64,000 bases of DNA from Rhytidiadelphus loreus (GCA_947034895.1 OX344764.1:49705348-49769347), one strand, 5' to 3'; counted from the stretch's first letter, positions 11,176 through 23,107 are shown. Notes: generated from the letters alone by a model not told the origin. Numbers and translations: made by a program.

Positions 11176-11512
11176 ACGTAGTCAGCTCTTAAAGCGTCAT
11201 TTTTAGATGAAGGGATTTGCCATTTGGAAGGAGGAGCTGAACTCCTTGGAAATTTCCAGTCAATTTTTGGAAGAAGTCAAGAATTGGAATTGGGATCGAA
11301 CCCAAGTCATTTCATGTTTTTTGGACCTTTGTGGAGTTAATTACGGATTTTTGAAGCTGGAATGCAAGGGAGGGGGGGCCACTAAAAACAACCACCTCCT
11401 AAAATGTACATTGTTGGTACATTTGAAGAAAGTCAAAATGTACCTTTGTGTTAGTGGTTGCTTCTACAACAAGGGCACTTTTTAGAGTACCCTAGTTTTA
11501 AATGCATTTCTA
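11176..11512 (-). mobile_element. AAGGTAGGAGG-group MITE, inverted copy
   Basis: In reverse complement it gives the same blocks as 7181-7494, including the ACATTTTAGGAGGTGGTTG and GGTCCAAAAAACATGAAATG regions. The fairly open frame across it (11207-11485) is a by-product of the repeat and has no counterpart in other copies. Confidence 0.7.
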
Positions 11513-12306
11513 GTTTAGGGGAGTTGCTTTATGTGTGGGGCAAAGCTAAGAAAATGGACTTCATTATGACCACCCCTCTAGGGGGGAAGAACACTTTTCT
11601 TAGTGTGGGATGTATTGGGGGATCACTAACCATTGGCCAATTTGGAGTTGTTAGAAATGGAAGGATTTTCTAACTTGAGAATTTGAAATGTGCTTGACGT
11701 GTGTCATTTGGCATCTTGCCATTTATGCGAGGATCGCAAGGAGGAAAAGTCTAACCTCAAATACTCTGGCGCCTATGAGAAAAACTAGAAAGAAGAGCTT
11801 TGAGAATAGTTCTAGTTCAAATTGGTGTTTGAGGGACTTTTTTTTGCTCTAGTTGATTTCCATCTTCCTAAATAGAAGTTAGCCCCTGTCCTCGATACCA
11901 ATCTCACCTATTTTTGCTTGGGATCTTGGTCGAGTCTCTTGTCCTTGTTCTTCTATTCTTCTCATACTTTTAATTTGATGGTTACTTCTCCCCCCCCAAA
12001 AAAACAAAAACAAGCAACAATAATAAGAGAGGCTTTATCTTTCTAGCATATGACTTGTTTTTCAAGTGAGGTAGCTACTCAAATACTCAAATTCCTTAGG
12101 ATAACTTTCAACAATGTGAAGCCTCCTCCCCTTCATGGTCTAAAGCCATTAAACAAATTGAGTGCTCTTCATGGTCAAGAGCTTCGAAATGGTCCAACTC
12201 AACAAATGAGAGTGCTCAAAAATCTCCATTTCTCTTGGCCATGTACCACGTGCAAAGCAACCCTAAAAAACCTTGCTAACAACACTTGAACACTCCCAAG
12301 TTCAAG
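11513..12306. other. Intergenic, nothing recognised
   Basis: No supported gene or clear repeat. A C-run with A-run at 11990-12010 is low complexity. Confidence 0.4.
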
Positions 12307-12582
12307 TAAGGTGCCCCCTCCCTCCAATGCACCAATCACCATATAAACCATTATCATCACTCTGCATGCACCTCTAGAATCCATATGTACTCATGTCAAA
12401 GAATCAATTCCAAAAACCTCTACCCCCTTCATAAGTTTTGCATGCGGTACCAAAATGTCGCGTTCCTTGGTGTGTTGGAACCTCCTTTCACTTGCCAACA
12501 AGAAAATATGAAAAATTTGGCCAATCTAGTAACAATAACAAGTCACAATAGCCCAAAGTGGCGGTTTGGGGGTACCTACCTA
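12307..12582 (-). mobile_element. TA-flanked MITE (AAGGTGGGTA group), inverted, 276 bp
   Basis: Runs from TAAGGTGCCCCC to GGGGGTACCTACCTA. The reverse complement carries the GGCAAGTGAAAGGAGGTTCC block. Same length as the 10704 copy. Confidence 0.8.
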
Positions 12583-12889
12583 ACACTCTAAAAAGAGCCC
12601 TTGACACAAAGGTACATTTTTCTTTCTTCAACGTACCAATTACAGTGTACACTTCAAGAGGAGAACACTTACTTATAGTGCCCCTTACGTTTCAACTTCA
12701 AAGAATTCATAACTAATTCTACAAAGGTCCAAAAAACATGAATCAACCGTTGGGTTCAACACCAATTCCATTTTCCTTCCTACAAAAATTTACAGATTTT
12801 TTTTTTCCCAAACGAGTTTAGCTTCGCCTCAAATGCAATCAACTCAATCTTAAAAAGATCGCTCTAAGAGTAGACTACTACCTTAACTT
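12583..12889 (+). mobile_element. AAGGTAGGAGG-group MITE lying between two other MITEs
   Basis: Begins abruptly next to the 12307-12582 element and ends GACTACTACCTTA directly before the next element. Internal blocks (ACACAAAGGTACATTTTTCT, TTCCATTTTCCTTCCTAC) are those of the group. The left terminus is missing. Confidence 0.7.
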
Positions 12890-13130
12890 AAGGTAGTATG
12901 CTGTTAAATGGCACCTGACCTTAAAGCGCCATCTAGAAGGTTTGTACATTTCGAATTTCAGTTATGTACCTATTTGGATGGAGCGCTTTTAGAAACGAAC
13001 TTTGACCCTTAATAACTTTTGCATACAATATCCAAATGTGGCGTTCTTTGGTGCGTTGGAACCTCCTTTCACTTGTGAACACGAATATGTGAAAATTTGA
13101 CTAGTTTCATAATAGCAACTACCCACCTTA
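12889..13130 (-). mobile_element. TA-flanked MITE (AAGGTGGGTA group), inverted, 242 bp
   Basis: Nearly the exact reverse complement of 10704-10979, starting TAAGGTAGTATGCTGTTAAA. It lacks about 34 bp next to its ACCCACCTTA end. It is closer to the 10704 copy than to any other member, so the two are either a recent duplicate pair or the arms of one larger unit. Confidence 0.8.
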
Positions 13131-14380
13131 TAGCCTAAAAGCATCACCAGCGATCACAAGTGAGAGTGAAAGGGCGGTGACCAAGCACCACGCACTGACG
13201 GCGCAAGTGCGATGTGAAGACCTTTCCAAATTAGGTTTCATTTTTTTCAGGCCACAAATTGGGAGCCCGCCCGCTCGCCCGCGCGCCTGCACTCCCTGCA
13301 GTCGGGCAGGCAGGCAACTGTTCGTGCACCGAAATAGAATATTGCTGCAATATACCCACATCGTGGGAGGATGGATTCTTTCCGAATCGAATCTCCTCAG
13401 ACATATAGGAACTGAAGTACTGTAGTAGTAGTAATCCAAGTGTGTTTTTGCGTACACGATTCCAAATTCCAACGGATCCAACCCACTTGATGACTTCAAG
13501 GGTTAAAAATGACTGAAAGGAATTCATCGATCTGGTAATCTGGCATCAATCGCACTATCTGGGAGGAGCTCAGTCGCTCGATTTAGCATTCGAGAATGAG
13601 AATGTAGGACTGTACGTTTACTGCCTGCCTGCTGTGCTCTTCAGTTCGATCCGATCCGTCAGCGACTGAGTTCAGTTGCCTGCGTTCGTCAGTTCCTCAC
13701 CACATCCGTCCGAGATGGATTGGAATGAAATGGCCCGCAAAGACAAAACGGAACTGATCCAAGCTAGTGTTGTTGTCAGTGTATTCTGATGAGCTAGCCT
13801 CCGTTTCTGCAGTTTCTTTCTTTCTTTAGAGATTGGATTCTGAGCTTTGTTCTTTGGGGTTTATTTTTGGACACAAGCTAGCTAGTGACGTTGTATTCTG
13901 AGTTTGAAGTTGGGAGGGACTTGTTTTTTTTTAAGTGAAGCTTATCTCTACCGGCTTTTACACTGACTGACTGACTGCAGACGGACTGCACAGGATAAGC
14001 TTAAGTGTATCGAGAATGATTTCGTTTCTAGATTCTTCAGTTGGCTGTTGAATAGTTCGGGGTAGTCGCGGCTTTCTTCGCCTCATCCTCGATCGTCAGA
14101 GAATGGGAAGGGGGCGCTCTCTCTGTTGTTGTTGGCTCTCTGTGGCTCGCTTGCATGCAGAGGTCCTACAGTGTTCTGTGAAGATTGAGAATGGTCATTC
14201 TTCTCCTCCAGAGGTGAAAGAATGGGTGTGAAGAACGTTTCTGTGAAGGATTTTTTGATTGCTCTGCACCTCGATCTCTCATCCTACCTACTACATTTGA
14301 GTTTAGCTACATTTGAGTTTTTAGTGTTTGTGCCTTCACTGTTCTTCGTGCTCTTTGCATTCATCGCCTTCGTCGACGTG
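13131..14380 (+). other. GC-elevated region resembling a gene leader, no gene identified
   Basis: Composition differs from the surroundings: a GC-rich block at 13260-13320 (CCCGCCCGCTCGCCCGCGCG), ACTGACTGACTGACTGCAG near 13960 and CT-rich tracts. An ATG at 13714 opens a 24-codon frame starting MDWNEMARKDKTELIQAS. I recognise no product and no following exon. It may be the remnant of a gene or an untranslated transcript. Confidence 0.3.
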
Positions 14381-14389
14381 CATCCCAAA

Positions 14390-14880
14390 AGTTCAAATTA
14401 AGAGCTATCAAACTCATTATACAGTCCCCTCTTGCAATTGTTGAAATGCAATTTCGTTTGATAAGCATAAATTGCAAAGAACTCCAAATCAACACTTGCA
14501 TGTTTAAATTTTCAAAGGTGAAAATCATGAAACTGACACTTGAATTACTCTTTCCATTGGGACCATTTTCAAAACAAATGGATAAGTACAATTTTTTTAG
14601 ATCTCAAATCAACTAAAATTGATGAGCTTTGCTCAAAGTTGGAAAATGAAGAAAAATTGACAAACTTTACACTTCACTAATGGTACATATATGTATTTGA
14701 GGACCTCTAAAAAATAAAATGTTTACCTTTCTCAGTGGAAAATGAAAACTTCCAATAGTTAACCTTCAAAACTGTCCATAAATTTTTTTTAAATGGTCAA
14801 AAAGAATTTATCTACCTATAGCAAAATGAGTCTGGAATTACAAATTGACCATATATGGGCGAGTAGACAGTTAGGGGTAT
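14390..14880 (-). mobile_element. Truncated TTAA-type element (relative of 48120-48930)
   Basis: Reverse complement of the first 460 bp or so of the 48120 element: ACCATATATGG, GGTGAAAATCATGAAA, CTCCAAATCAACACTTGC and the end CAGTTAGGGGT all correspond. The flanking TTAA has decayed to TATT and the other end is missing. Confidence 0.65.
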
Positions 14881-16379
14881 TGGTGGTCTTGGCCTTTTGA
14901 GGTGATCCTATAGGAGCTAAAAATCCTTGGAAAAAGATGTTTAATTCTCTTACAATTGTTGTTTAAAAGAAGAAAAAAATGTCCCAGTGTCCTATTTTTT
15001 TCATTTTATTTTCTTTACAAAAAGTCATCCTTTATTTGTCTTAATCCTTTGAGACCTAAGGATAGTCTACATTTCCAAAATTGTGAAGATGTATTATAAA
15101 ATGCAACTCAAAATTATAATTCAATGATGATTTTGAATATTAATTTGCTTAAATGTCATCATATCAAAAATAAATATTTAAAAAAATAAATTGAGAGTAC
15201 AATTGAGCACCCATTATAAAGAATTTGAAAATGAAATTTAGAAGAGATGATTTTCTAATAGACATGTAGCTATATTAAATAGTATTTCTAAAAGACATTA
15301 GTTCTATGTTGTGTAGAAGTTTGCTTAGTAAACTCCTTTCAAAGGAACATACATTTATGCAATTGGAAAAAATTGATTTGACGATTCTCTTGGTGAGAGA
15401 GGCCCTCACCAAAACACCATCTTCATGAAATATCATGGATGACCTTATTTTTTGTTGCAACCCTAATCTATTTATTTTGAAACACATAGACAAATTCCAT
15501 TGATGTACCGAGATTGCAACCCTAATTTCATTTCCCTATAGATCCACGGACTAGAAATTGTCAAATATTTACAAAATTGGCAGAAATAAATACTTTCTAA
15601 AACAAGGCTATTAATCAAATTTTATTCATTTTTTGTAATTTGTAGCTATTGAATCTTATTTAGATGAGTATAAGAATCGCATATAAAAAAAATTGGGGTT
15701 TGAGGAAAATGTATGTGTGGGAACAAAGCTTAAAAAGTGGAGCAAATTCTTTTTCCCATATTGCTCGGGCTTTAGGAAATGTGGCTTTGTCATACTTTTG
15801 CGTCCCATAATTCAAAAAAAATTGCAAGGAATATTAAGAGACTTTACACTATAGTAAAAACTTCTGTTAGTAAGAAGTATGCAAATTTTCAAAGCAAAAT
15901 GATGTAGCACTCTACTTCCTTGAGTTTGGGTCCTACCCCCCCAAAACAAAGAAGCTTATAATAACTTATTTTTCAACCATCGAATCATCATAAAAGTGAA
16001 TGATACTTCCTAGTGGTTTCTTTGTTTCCCTACTTTCAAAAAAGAAAATGAAGTAAATTAACATAAATCTAATACCTCAATACAAATGCCTGAATATTTC
16101 AAAACCCAATTCGCTTTGCAAGGAGCTTCAAAGGTTAAGAATCTTGCAAGGTCAATTTAGAAGATCGATTTTTAAGAATCATTTCAATTTTACTATCTAT
16201 TTAAGAAAATTAATAGAGATAGCTAAAATAGATTTTTCAAAGGTAAAAGTCAATCATTTCTAACTTCATACACTCCCCTAAAGTATCATCTTTCCTACAA
16301 CAATTTCCATAGCCCAAAAATCTTTAAAAGGACTACACTGAAGGTCTCTGTACTTCACACACACCATCCACAAACAATG
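14881..16379. other. AT-rich intergenic, nothing recognised
   Basis: No gene, RNA or clear repeat is visible on either strand; open frames are short and AT-biased. Confidence 0.5.
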
Positions 16380-16490
16380 TAAGGTGGGTCCCTCCAAAAC
16401 CGCCACTTCCTGCTACAATGCCTACTTACTATTATTAGACTCGTCAAATTTTCATATTTCTTCATTGGCAAGTGAAAGGAGGTTCAGCCA
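16380..16490 (+). mobile_element. AAGGTGGGTA-group MITE, truncated
   Basis: Starts TAAGGTGGGTCCCTCCAAAA, continues CCGCCACTTCCTGCTA and stops after GGCAAGTGAAAGGAGGTTC. The 3' half is missing. Confidence 0.7.
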
Positions 16491-17470
16491 CTCACATGTT
16501 ATCTTTGAACCATGATTGGATTTTTTGGGGAGTTTCATGGGGTACCCATTTGCCAGGTGTCAGCACTCAATCCATAGAGCTAATTATCAACTATTGCAGT
16601 CTGCGCTCAGTGTTGCCTTGTCGACTACTCGGCTTTGAATTGACGACTGCCGGAACGACGGACGGAAGGGCATAACTTAAAATTTAAGTCCCGTACTACT
16701 GACAAAGCAAGTGACCATGGCTGGCTTCCCAGGGGGATGTGCGCAGAGCATATACTGCCCAATCAGCATTACGTTTAATATTTAGATCGTGGAATTTCTG
16801 GGCGTTGGAATGTTGGTGTGTACATTCCACGACGACGATGATCATCATCGTCGTCCTTGCAATTGGGAAAGGGACGATAAATAATGGGTATGTGTTCCTC
16901 AGAAGAGTCAGCTATGAAATACAAGCTGGAGAAAACAAACTTTGCATGAGCACTACCCAAAAAATGGGTGTTGATTGCGACACCCATTTTCAACTCTAAT
17001 AAAAGTGTTGAAAAATTAGATGTCGTGAAAATTCAAATTGTGTAGCTCCATCAGCATTAGACTCCCTCCGTCTCAAAAAAGGATCTTCTGGTTGGACAAA
17101 ATGTTTTGGGATTGAGGTTGGAAATAACGTTATTAAAACTTGTTTTGAAGTATTTCAGAATTTTGAATTTTTGAAGCTTGTGACACCAATTACTTCAATA
17201 GCCTCCTTACCTAAAAAAAATAGAAGTAAGGTGTTCCTTGTTGCACATGACTCTTCCAAAATATTGATGGAATAGAAATCATATCTATTTTTATGTATGC
17301 TTAGTTATTAAACAATTAGTGGAAGAAAAAGAAAAAAAAACTTTTAAATCTTATATTGTGCAATTAAAATTTTGAAGCATCTAACTTGTCATTTTCTACC
17401 TTATTTGTCATTGCATCTTTTGAGTTCATTGTCATTGTGATAAACTGTCACAATGAGCTCAAGAAAAATT
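16491..17470. other. Intergenic, with a single Stowaway-like end
   Basis: 17058-17072 reads TAGACTCCCTCCGTC, followed by TCAAAAAAGGATC. CTCCCTCCGT is the typical terminus of plant Stowaway MITEs. I did not find the matching inverted end within the next 600 bp, so a whole element is not claimed. The rest holds nothing recognised. Confidence 0.35.
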
Positions 17471-17609
17471 AATTAATTAAAAAAAAATTTAACTCCCTCC
17501 CAACCCCCGAGTTTAAGAAATTATTATTAATTAAAATTAATTTTTTAATTCTTCGTCCTCCCCTCCCCTTACTAGTAGTTTTTTGAACAAGGTTAACATG
17601 GCAAACAAT

Positions 17610-17805
17610 ATGGGACAATGAAAATCCCATATTCCATATCAATATATCATATCCATATTTGTACACATATTCGTATTTGTCTTATATTGTATTCTAATAT
17701 CAAGTACTGTATTTGTATTTTGGTACCATATCCGTACAATATTCGTAATTGTACTCTCATTCATATCCATATATCGTATTTGTATTCGTATTTGGATGGA
17801 TGGCT
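17610..17805. repeat. Degenerate ATATCCATATTTGTA-type low-complexity array
   Basis: Loosely repeated words such as ATATCCATATTTG, ATTCGTATTTG and GTATTTGTATT fill about 190 bp. No fixed period; this is simple-sequence derived. Confidence 0.5.
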
Positions 17806-19400
17806 CGAATTAAATCTCAAATATCAACGGCTTAAGAAAATTTGACAAATGGACGGCGATTTTGAAGGTAAGCATTTTTTAAAAATCGACGGCCTTAAAA
17901 AAAATTGAGAGAGGAGGGGGGCAACTAATACCCTTGGCTTACTCTTTTGGATATATTGTAAAGTTGTATGTCATACAATCTGTAAAATGGAGTAGCCAGG
18001 AAGATTTTATCTTAAAGCATCAACAAAAATCCGTTGTGAAGATTATAATTTTAAAAATTGGTATTTGGATTCACAAGTGTTTTGATTTTTTAAGAGTAGA
18101 GGAATATATAAGATAGAAAATGACACACTTGGAAAACAAATGTCAATTATGAAATGAACTTAAATCACAATAATTATGCATTAGTACATGCTCTATTAGA
18201 AACATGGGGTGCATAGACAAGATAAAGTGGTCTACTTGAAGACTCACATGACACCTTATCTACTACCTATTGTTATAGTAGTTTATTCTTTAGTCTAAAT
18301 CAAACAACCCTTGATTCTACTAGTGATATTTCACAAGCGAAACTACACATTAGATCCATTTTGATATAGATTTTATATACTTGTCAAGTCCAATTATTCC
18401 AATTATAGTCTAATCTTAATCCATACGTAAAGGATCCCTTTATCCTTGTAGTAAAAACATAACACTAGACAACTAGACAATGATCTTCTCAATGTTGAAA
18501 AGATATTGTACTTTGTTAGATACTTGGGAGGGCCTTATCTGTTAATTCAAGAATTGGGAGTAGTCAGGGAATCATATGAGACAATTTTGTTCACTATAAG
18601 AAATCCCCTTTCAAAGATACAAAAGAGACCCCTACCTTATCAGTACACAATGTGATGAGGTTCCTCATTCTACTTCGTATCATATTTTCTTTTAATCTTT
18701 ATATTTTTTGTTGTTGCAAGGGAGGAAACCCAGAAAAAGACCCATATTATTTTGGCTTGGTAACAAGATGGCACTTGCAATGCCTCTCTTTTTGTAGCGA
18801 GGCCTTCAACCCATGTTTTCTTTCTTGTTCACAATTGTTGGGTGTCATCATGTCCGGTTGGCATGTGTAAAAAACACTTTCGGTACGATCAGTGCACGAG
18901 TCTTTTCCTGTGACAAACTTTCACTCGGCAACCGGCAAGATATGCGGAACATGAATTGGACGCTTTCGACACCAGTGAGCAACAAGCCAAGTGCCACCTT
19001 ACTACCAATATCCCCCTTTTATCATCAAAGACGGGACAAGCCCAATTCCTTGAAAAAGAGAAAGCTCCAATAGCAAGGACAATTTTTTTTTTAAACAAAG
19101 GATGTACAGTACCAAGAATGATCGCAACTGGATATCATAAATTCAACAAAAAAAAATGTTTTTTGAGAATACACACCAAAAAAACCCTCAATTGCGAGCT
19201 TTCAGGGCTTAAGTTAATTGCAGGTCAAGCCCTTGCTCCCAGATGCAGGCTACACTTCGGGTGCAACTATCATAAACTCTGGCTTTTTAGCAACAATGTT
19301 ATTGAGATTGTGTACAAAGGGAATGAGTTCAATTGATAGTTATCATAATTTGGGATTTCATGATGCATGAGTAAACTTATATGGGAATGTTCCACTTTAT
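17806..19400. other. Intergenic, nothing recognised
   Basis: AT-rich. A 126-codon open frame at 18956-19336 (plus) shows no domain or motif I know, and I do not call it a gene. Confidence 0.45.
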
Positions 19401-19429
19401 TTAACCCTAGAAGGATGTCGCGGATACTA

Positions 19430-19978
19430 AGGGCCGCTTTACACCTAGAGGTTGGGCCAATTCCCCTTGAGCCGGATTGGCTGAAATTTCAGTTCCTTTC
19501 GGGCTAAAGGCCATCTTCAACTACTCATTAGAATAAGATTATAACAGGGTCAATTCTCTCATGTGCAAAGACCTTGAGGTCAATTCAATAAGTCAGGGGC
19601 CAAAAATTGGAGCCAATTCAATAAGAACTATAAAATTTCAACCCCTTTGTCTTTCTCTTTTCACATGCACTTAACATCTAGAGGCTCCCTTGTGTCTGAT
19701 GACAAAAAATATAGTGGATCTGATTTTTTTTTAATTTTAAATTTGACATTGGCCCCAAAGCCAAGAATTGGCCTCCCATTTTTGGTGCAACGAATTCAAA
19801 GAGCTTAGGCCATGTGAAATCATTTCTTTTTTGAGTAAAAAATTCATTCCACCAAATTTGCTTGGCCTCTAGGTATAAAGGGGTTGGGATCGACTTCATC
19901 CTTTTGTCCAATCCCAACTCAAAATTTTGGGCCTCTAACACAATAAATAGGCCTTGCTTCTAGGTGTAAAGCGATCCT
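19430..19978. mobile_element. MITE with AGGGCCGCTTTACACC ends, 549 bp
   Basis: Left AGGGCCGCTTTACACCTAGA and inverted right AGGATCGCTTTACACCTAGA match at 18 of 20. A second copy is at 24460-24844 and shares GAATTTTG, the CAATTCTTGGC region and CCTCTA.GTGTAAAGCGA. The target duplication is unclear. Confidence 0.75.
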
Positions 19979-20107
19979 AAGTGCATGATGGATGATAAAG
20001 AATCCTTCTCCATAGGATAGAAGCACAAATGTTCATTTTTTGAAATTTGTATGAAAAGAGGAGGTCTTGCACAATATTTTGACTTCCGACAAGTGCTCTT
20101 ATTTTTT

Positions 20108-20556
20108 TTAACCCCTAAAGGACCAAGGCCTTTATTCTGCCAAAAACAAACTCAAAATGACCATTTCTATAGCAAAGAGTAAAAAAAAATTGAATTTTTT
20201 TTCTTTATTCTTTAAAATATTATTAAGTACAAGTAGGTATGAGATAGAAGGAAAATCTAAATTATTAATATCTCTAAAATAGAATTACAACGCACTAATC
20301 CCAATGGAATGAATCAAAGCTTTCCATGTAGAAAAAAAATGCAATCTATAAAGAAAAAAACTCAAAATTCAAATTTCAAATTTTATTGTATTACCCCCTC
20401 TCCCCTGTTTTGAGCTTATTTGGGCATAAATTTTGTTCCCAAGCATTGATTGAAAAAAGAATTATATTCCCATGAAGCTAATAAGTTTTTTTTTAATATT
20501 AATTTAAAAAAAAATCCATTTGTCCCCGGAAGAGACAATGGTCCTTTAGGAGTTAA
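20108..20556 (+). mobile_element. TTAA-flanked MITE, 449 bp
   Basis: The ends TTAACCCCTAAAGGACCA and inverted TTAACTCCTAAAGGACCA match at 17 of 18. The interior aligns with 8799-9700. It lies inside the 19401-20623 element. Confidence 0.8.
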
Positions 20557-20623
20557 GTAAATGATTCACACGATATCCCCAAAGCTGATTTCCATGGTGA
20601 CCAATCCATCCTTCTAGGATTAA

Positions 20624-21180
20624 CCCTCAAAGGACATCGCCACCTCCCTCCGTAATAAGGCACCCCTTCAAAATACAATTCAATCTTTGTAGATCAATCG
20701 ATACTACCCATTCTCTCACTTCTTACAACTTCTTACAACAACAAGAGAAAATCATCCATCCCATACCGTGTCCTCAGCCCACCATTTCCAAGTTAAAATT
20801 CCTCCGCCACTTCAATTGAAAACTGAAAGGTAGAGTGAGCTTACATACGAACCCCAACGGACAAAAAAAAGTACTAAAAGAGAAGAACAATAGTCCACCA
20901 ATCACCTTTGAACGTGGAAGCAGGAGAATGACGAGTTCCACTGATATCAATCCATTCTCAACACCATAAAAAAGAAAACATAAAAACACTTTCCTATATT
21001 CCGATATATATCAGTGAACGCACCCACCCACCGAATACATGTATCCAACAAGGCCCCTACCGCAGATACTTCTCTCCTTCTCCTTTTACTATGGTCAATA
21101 AGTCTATACACTTTTTCCCTTAAATATTTCCACCGAGGCCTTGTCCCTTTCAATGGAAATTGTCCATGTGTTTTAATTTC
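20624..21180. other. Intergenic, nothing recognised
   Basis: Contains one isolated left end of the TTAA group at 20620 (TTAACCCTCAAAGGACATCG) without a visible partner. No gene. Confidence 0.4.
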
Positions 21181-21760
21181 ATTTTTTTTAAATGTCAACT
21201 TTTCCCCCCTCTGACATACAGGCCTCTCTTGCAGATAAATTCGGCCTTTTCCGGGTGGAAAGCGAGCATGTGCATGAGAAAAAATTGCGCTTTTTATTGT
21301 GGACCCTCGGGGAAAAGCAGGACGGGGCAACTTTCTTCCTGTCTCTCTCTCTCTCTCTTCCTTCTGTTGTGGATAGTTTTGCCTGAAAACGCACTCGAGG
21401 ACCAACCGGATCTCTCGGGGGCCAAAAACCCTCCATGGAAGGGGGGCCTTTCCCCAATAGCGCCTTTCCCAGGTCTATCCGTGAGCCATGGCCCTCCAAC
21501 CAGGGGGACGGGGGCACGTGGGTCACCACACCCACATGGTGCCATCTCGGGGGCTCTCTCTTTGGGAAAGGGGGGTCCCGGGGGCAGTCTCATCCTCACA
21601 TGGAAAACGCCAAATAAACGAACCAGGGGGGGTTGCCTCCATGGTGCCTGCAATTGGTGGCTTTGGGATTTGAAATGAATGATTTAGGATGGGAGTCGCG
21701 ATGCAGTGAAGGTATGGGGACAATGACCTATTTCCAACCACTTAAAAGCATTTTTTAGCG
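21181..21760. other. GC-rich island without a recognised gene
   Basis: About 21295-21700 is strongly GC-rich with C and G runs (GGGGGCCAAAAACCC, GGGGGGTCCCGGGGGC) and a (TC)n tract near 21340. High GC opens several overlapping frames of 60-170 codons on both strands; none shows a known motif. May be an old promoter, exon remnant or CpG-rich insertion. Confidence 0.4.
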
Positions 21761-22674
21761 TATGTGTGGCAGGGGGGGAGGAGAAAAAAAAATTCTCCGT
21801 GTAGAGGAATAGATTTAAGAAGGGTTTCATAATTTTTGACATTTTTTCCCGTCAAAAGTAAAAATTACAAAATTACCATGAACCTTTTTTGTGAAGATTT
21901 TGTTTGTCCTATTTTGGATTTGTAGGCAAACCAAGTTTCAATTAAATATACTAGGGGATTTTCAGAAAAATGATATGCACATGCTTTTAAATATTTTGTA
22001 GAGTCTAGTTGGTTTCAAATTTGGCTATTTTTTACATCGTGGCTCATGCTTGAAGATGTGTAGCATTTTGACAAATGTTTTTTTTTATTCATTTTTTTAA
22101 AATATAAAAATAATACATTTGCTTTAGATTCTTATCAACTTGTTAGTCTTCAAAAATTAGATTTAATCATTTTTATAAATTTTCTTCATTAACAAGAGGT
22201 TATGCATTCGAATTTTCTTAAAACTTTTTCTTCTTCTTTTTGCTGCCCTAAATACTGATTTTTTTTGACAATTCATGACAAAGAGGTCCCCCGTACTTTA
22301 GGGTATCATGCATAAGATATACAACCTATTTCCAATCAAGACTCCATTTGCGCAGGATAGGGTGATCTATTTTCATGGTTGAGGGGAATAGGATGTTGAC
22401 CATAGCCTTCATTATTGTCAAGCCCTTCTATACACGGAAATTATCAAGCCAGAGGGAATTATGAAGGGAAAAAAAATAGGCTGACGAAGAGGGCAAAGTC
22501 CAATAAGGAATGCTTGTTTTTTTTCAAAATTCCCTCCATCTCAATGATTACCTAAGATAAATACCTATTTAGAAATGGATGAAACACGTGTTCAATGAAT
22601 AAATTTTGTTTTTTGTTTTTTTTGAAACAAATGAAACAGAATTTCATTGCAAGAATAAAAAATTTGCAACCACA
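21761..22674. other. AT-rich intergenic, nothing recognised
   Basis: No reading frame or repeat structure could be supported on either strand. Confidence 0.5.
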
Positions 22675-23107
22675 CAGTAAAGGGTTCCCTTTATTTGTGT
22701 AAAAAAAAAAAAATTGCAATCACCAATTACGCGGATTTCACGTACTAAGAGGAGATTATGGGAAATAACTCTCCCACAAAACGAAAGGGGACATTTCTTT
22801 TGGGGTTGTACAAAAGAAATTACAGTACACTTGGTCGCACAAAAAAATCACGCCTCTCTTTATTTGTTCTAGTAACTCGTGGCATAGTACGCACATCAGT
22901 TATTGGAACAATGTCATCAACCTTATCCATCCATTGTGTCAGATTCCATGACTTGCATGACTTCCATCTGGGCTAAAAAGCCCAGTTCATTCGGGCAGAA
23001 AAATTTGGCAATCAATCCAATGGGTGATGGTACAACTCTTTTTCTTTTTCTGAAATTGAAAATTTCACTATTTAGATTTTTTTTTAAATAAAGGGGACCC
23101 TTTACTG
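22675..23107. mobile_element. MITE with 22-bp CAGTAAAGGG ends, 433 bp
   Basis: Left CAGTAAAGGGTTCCCTTTAT and inverted right CAGTAAAGGGTCCCCTTTAT, extending to 22 bp with one mismatch. No convincing target duplication. The superfamily is not assigned. Confidence 0.7.

Larger units (their letters stand above)
19401..20623. mobile_element. TTAA-flanked element with piggyBac-like ends, 1.2 kb, nested insertions
   Basis: The ends are TTAACCCTAGAAGGAT and, inverted, TTAATCCTAGAAGGAT: one mismatch in 16. CCCTAGAA next to TTAA closely resembles the terminus of the moth piggyBac transposon. Two other elements (19430-19978 and 20108-20556) sit inside it. Without them only about 220 bp remain, so it is non-autonomous. 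A second TTAACCCTCAAAGGACATCG begins at the right-hand TTAA itself. Confidence 0.7.

Noticed and set aside
11207..11673. Frames over the 11.2-kb MITE
   Set aside because: They coincide with repeat sequence; sister copies have stops in the same frame.
13128..13527. Minus-strand frames of 98 and 123 codons
   Set aside because: Overlapping frames driven by the GC-rich block at 13260-13320; no motif.
14108..14140. Possible miRNA-like sequence (GCGCTCTCTCTGTTGTTG) recalling the complement of miR535
   Set aside because: The match is weak and no paired arm forms a precursor nearby.
16775..16999. Frames around the GACGACGATGATCATCATCG palindrome-like stretch
   Set aside because: A simple-sequence derived region; no protein features.
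18956..19336. 126-codon open frame
   Set aside because: No recognisable domain, no splice context, no copy elsewhere in the window.
21160..21678. 172-codon and overlapping frames in the 21-kb GC-rich island
   Set aside because: Several frames on both strands are open at once, as expected from high GC; none resembles a known protein.
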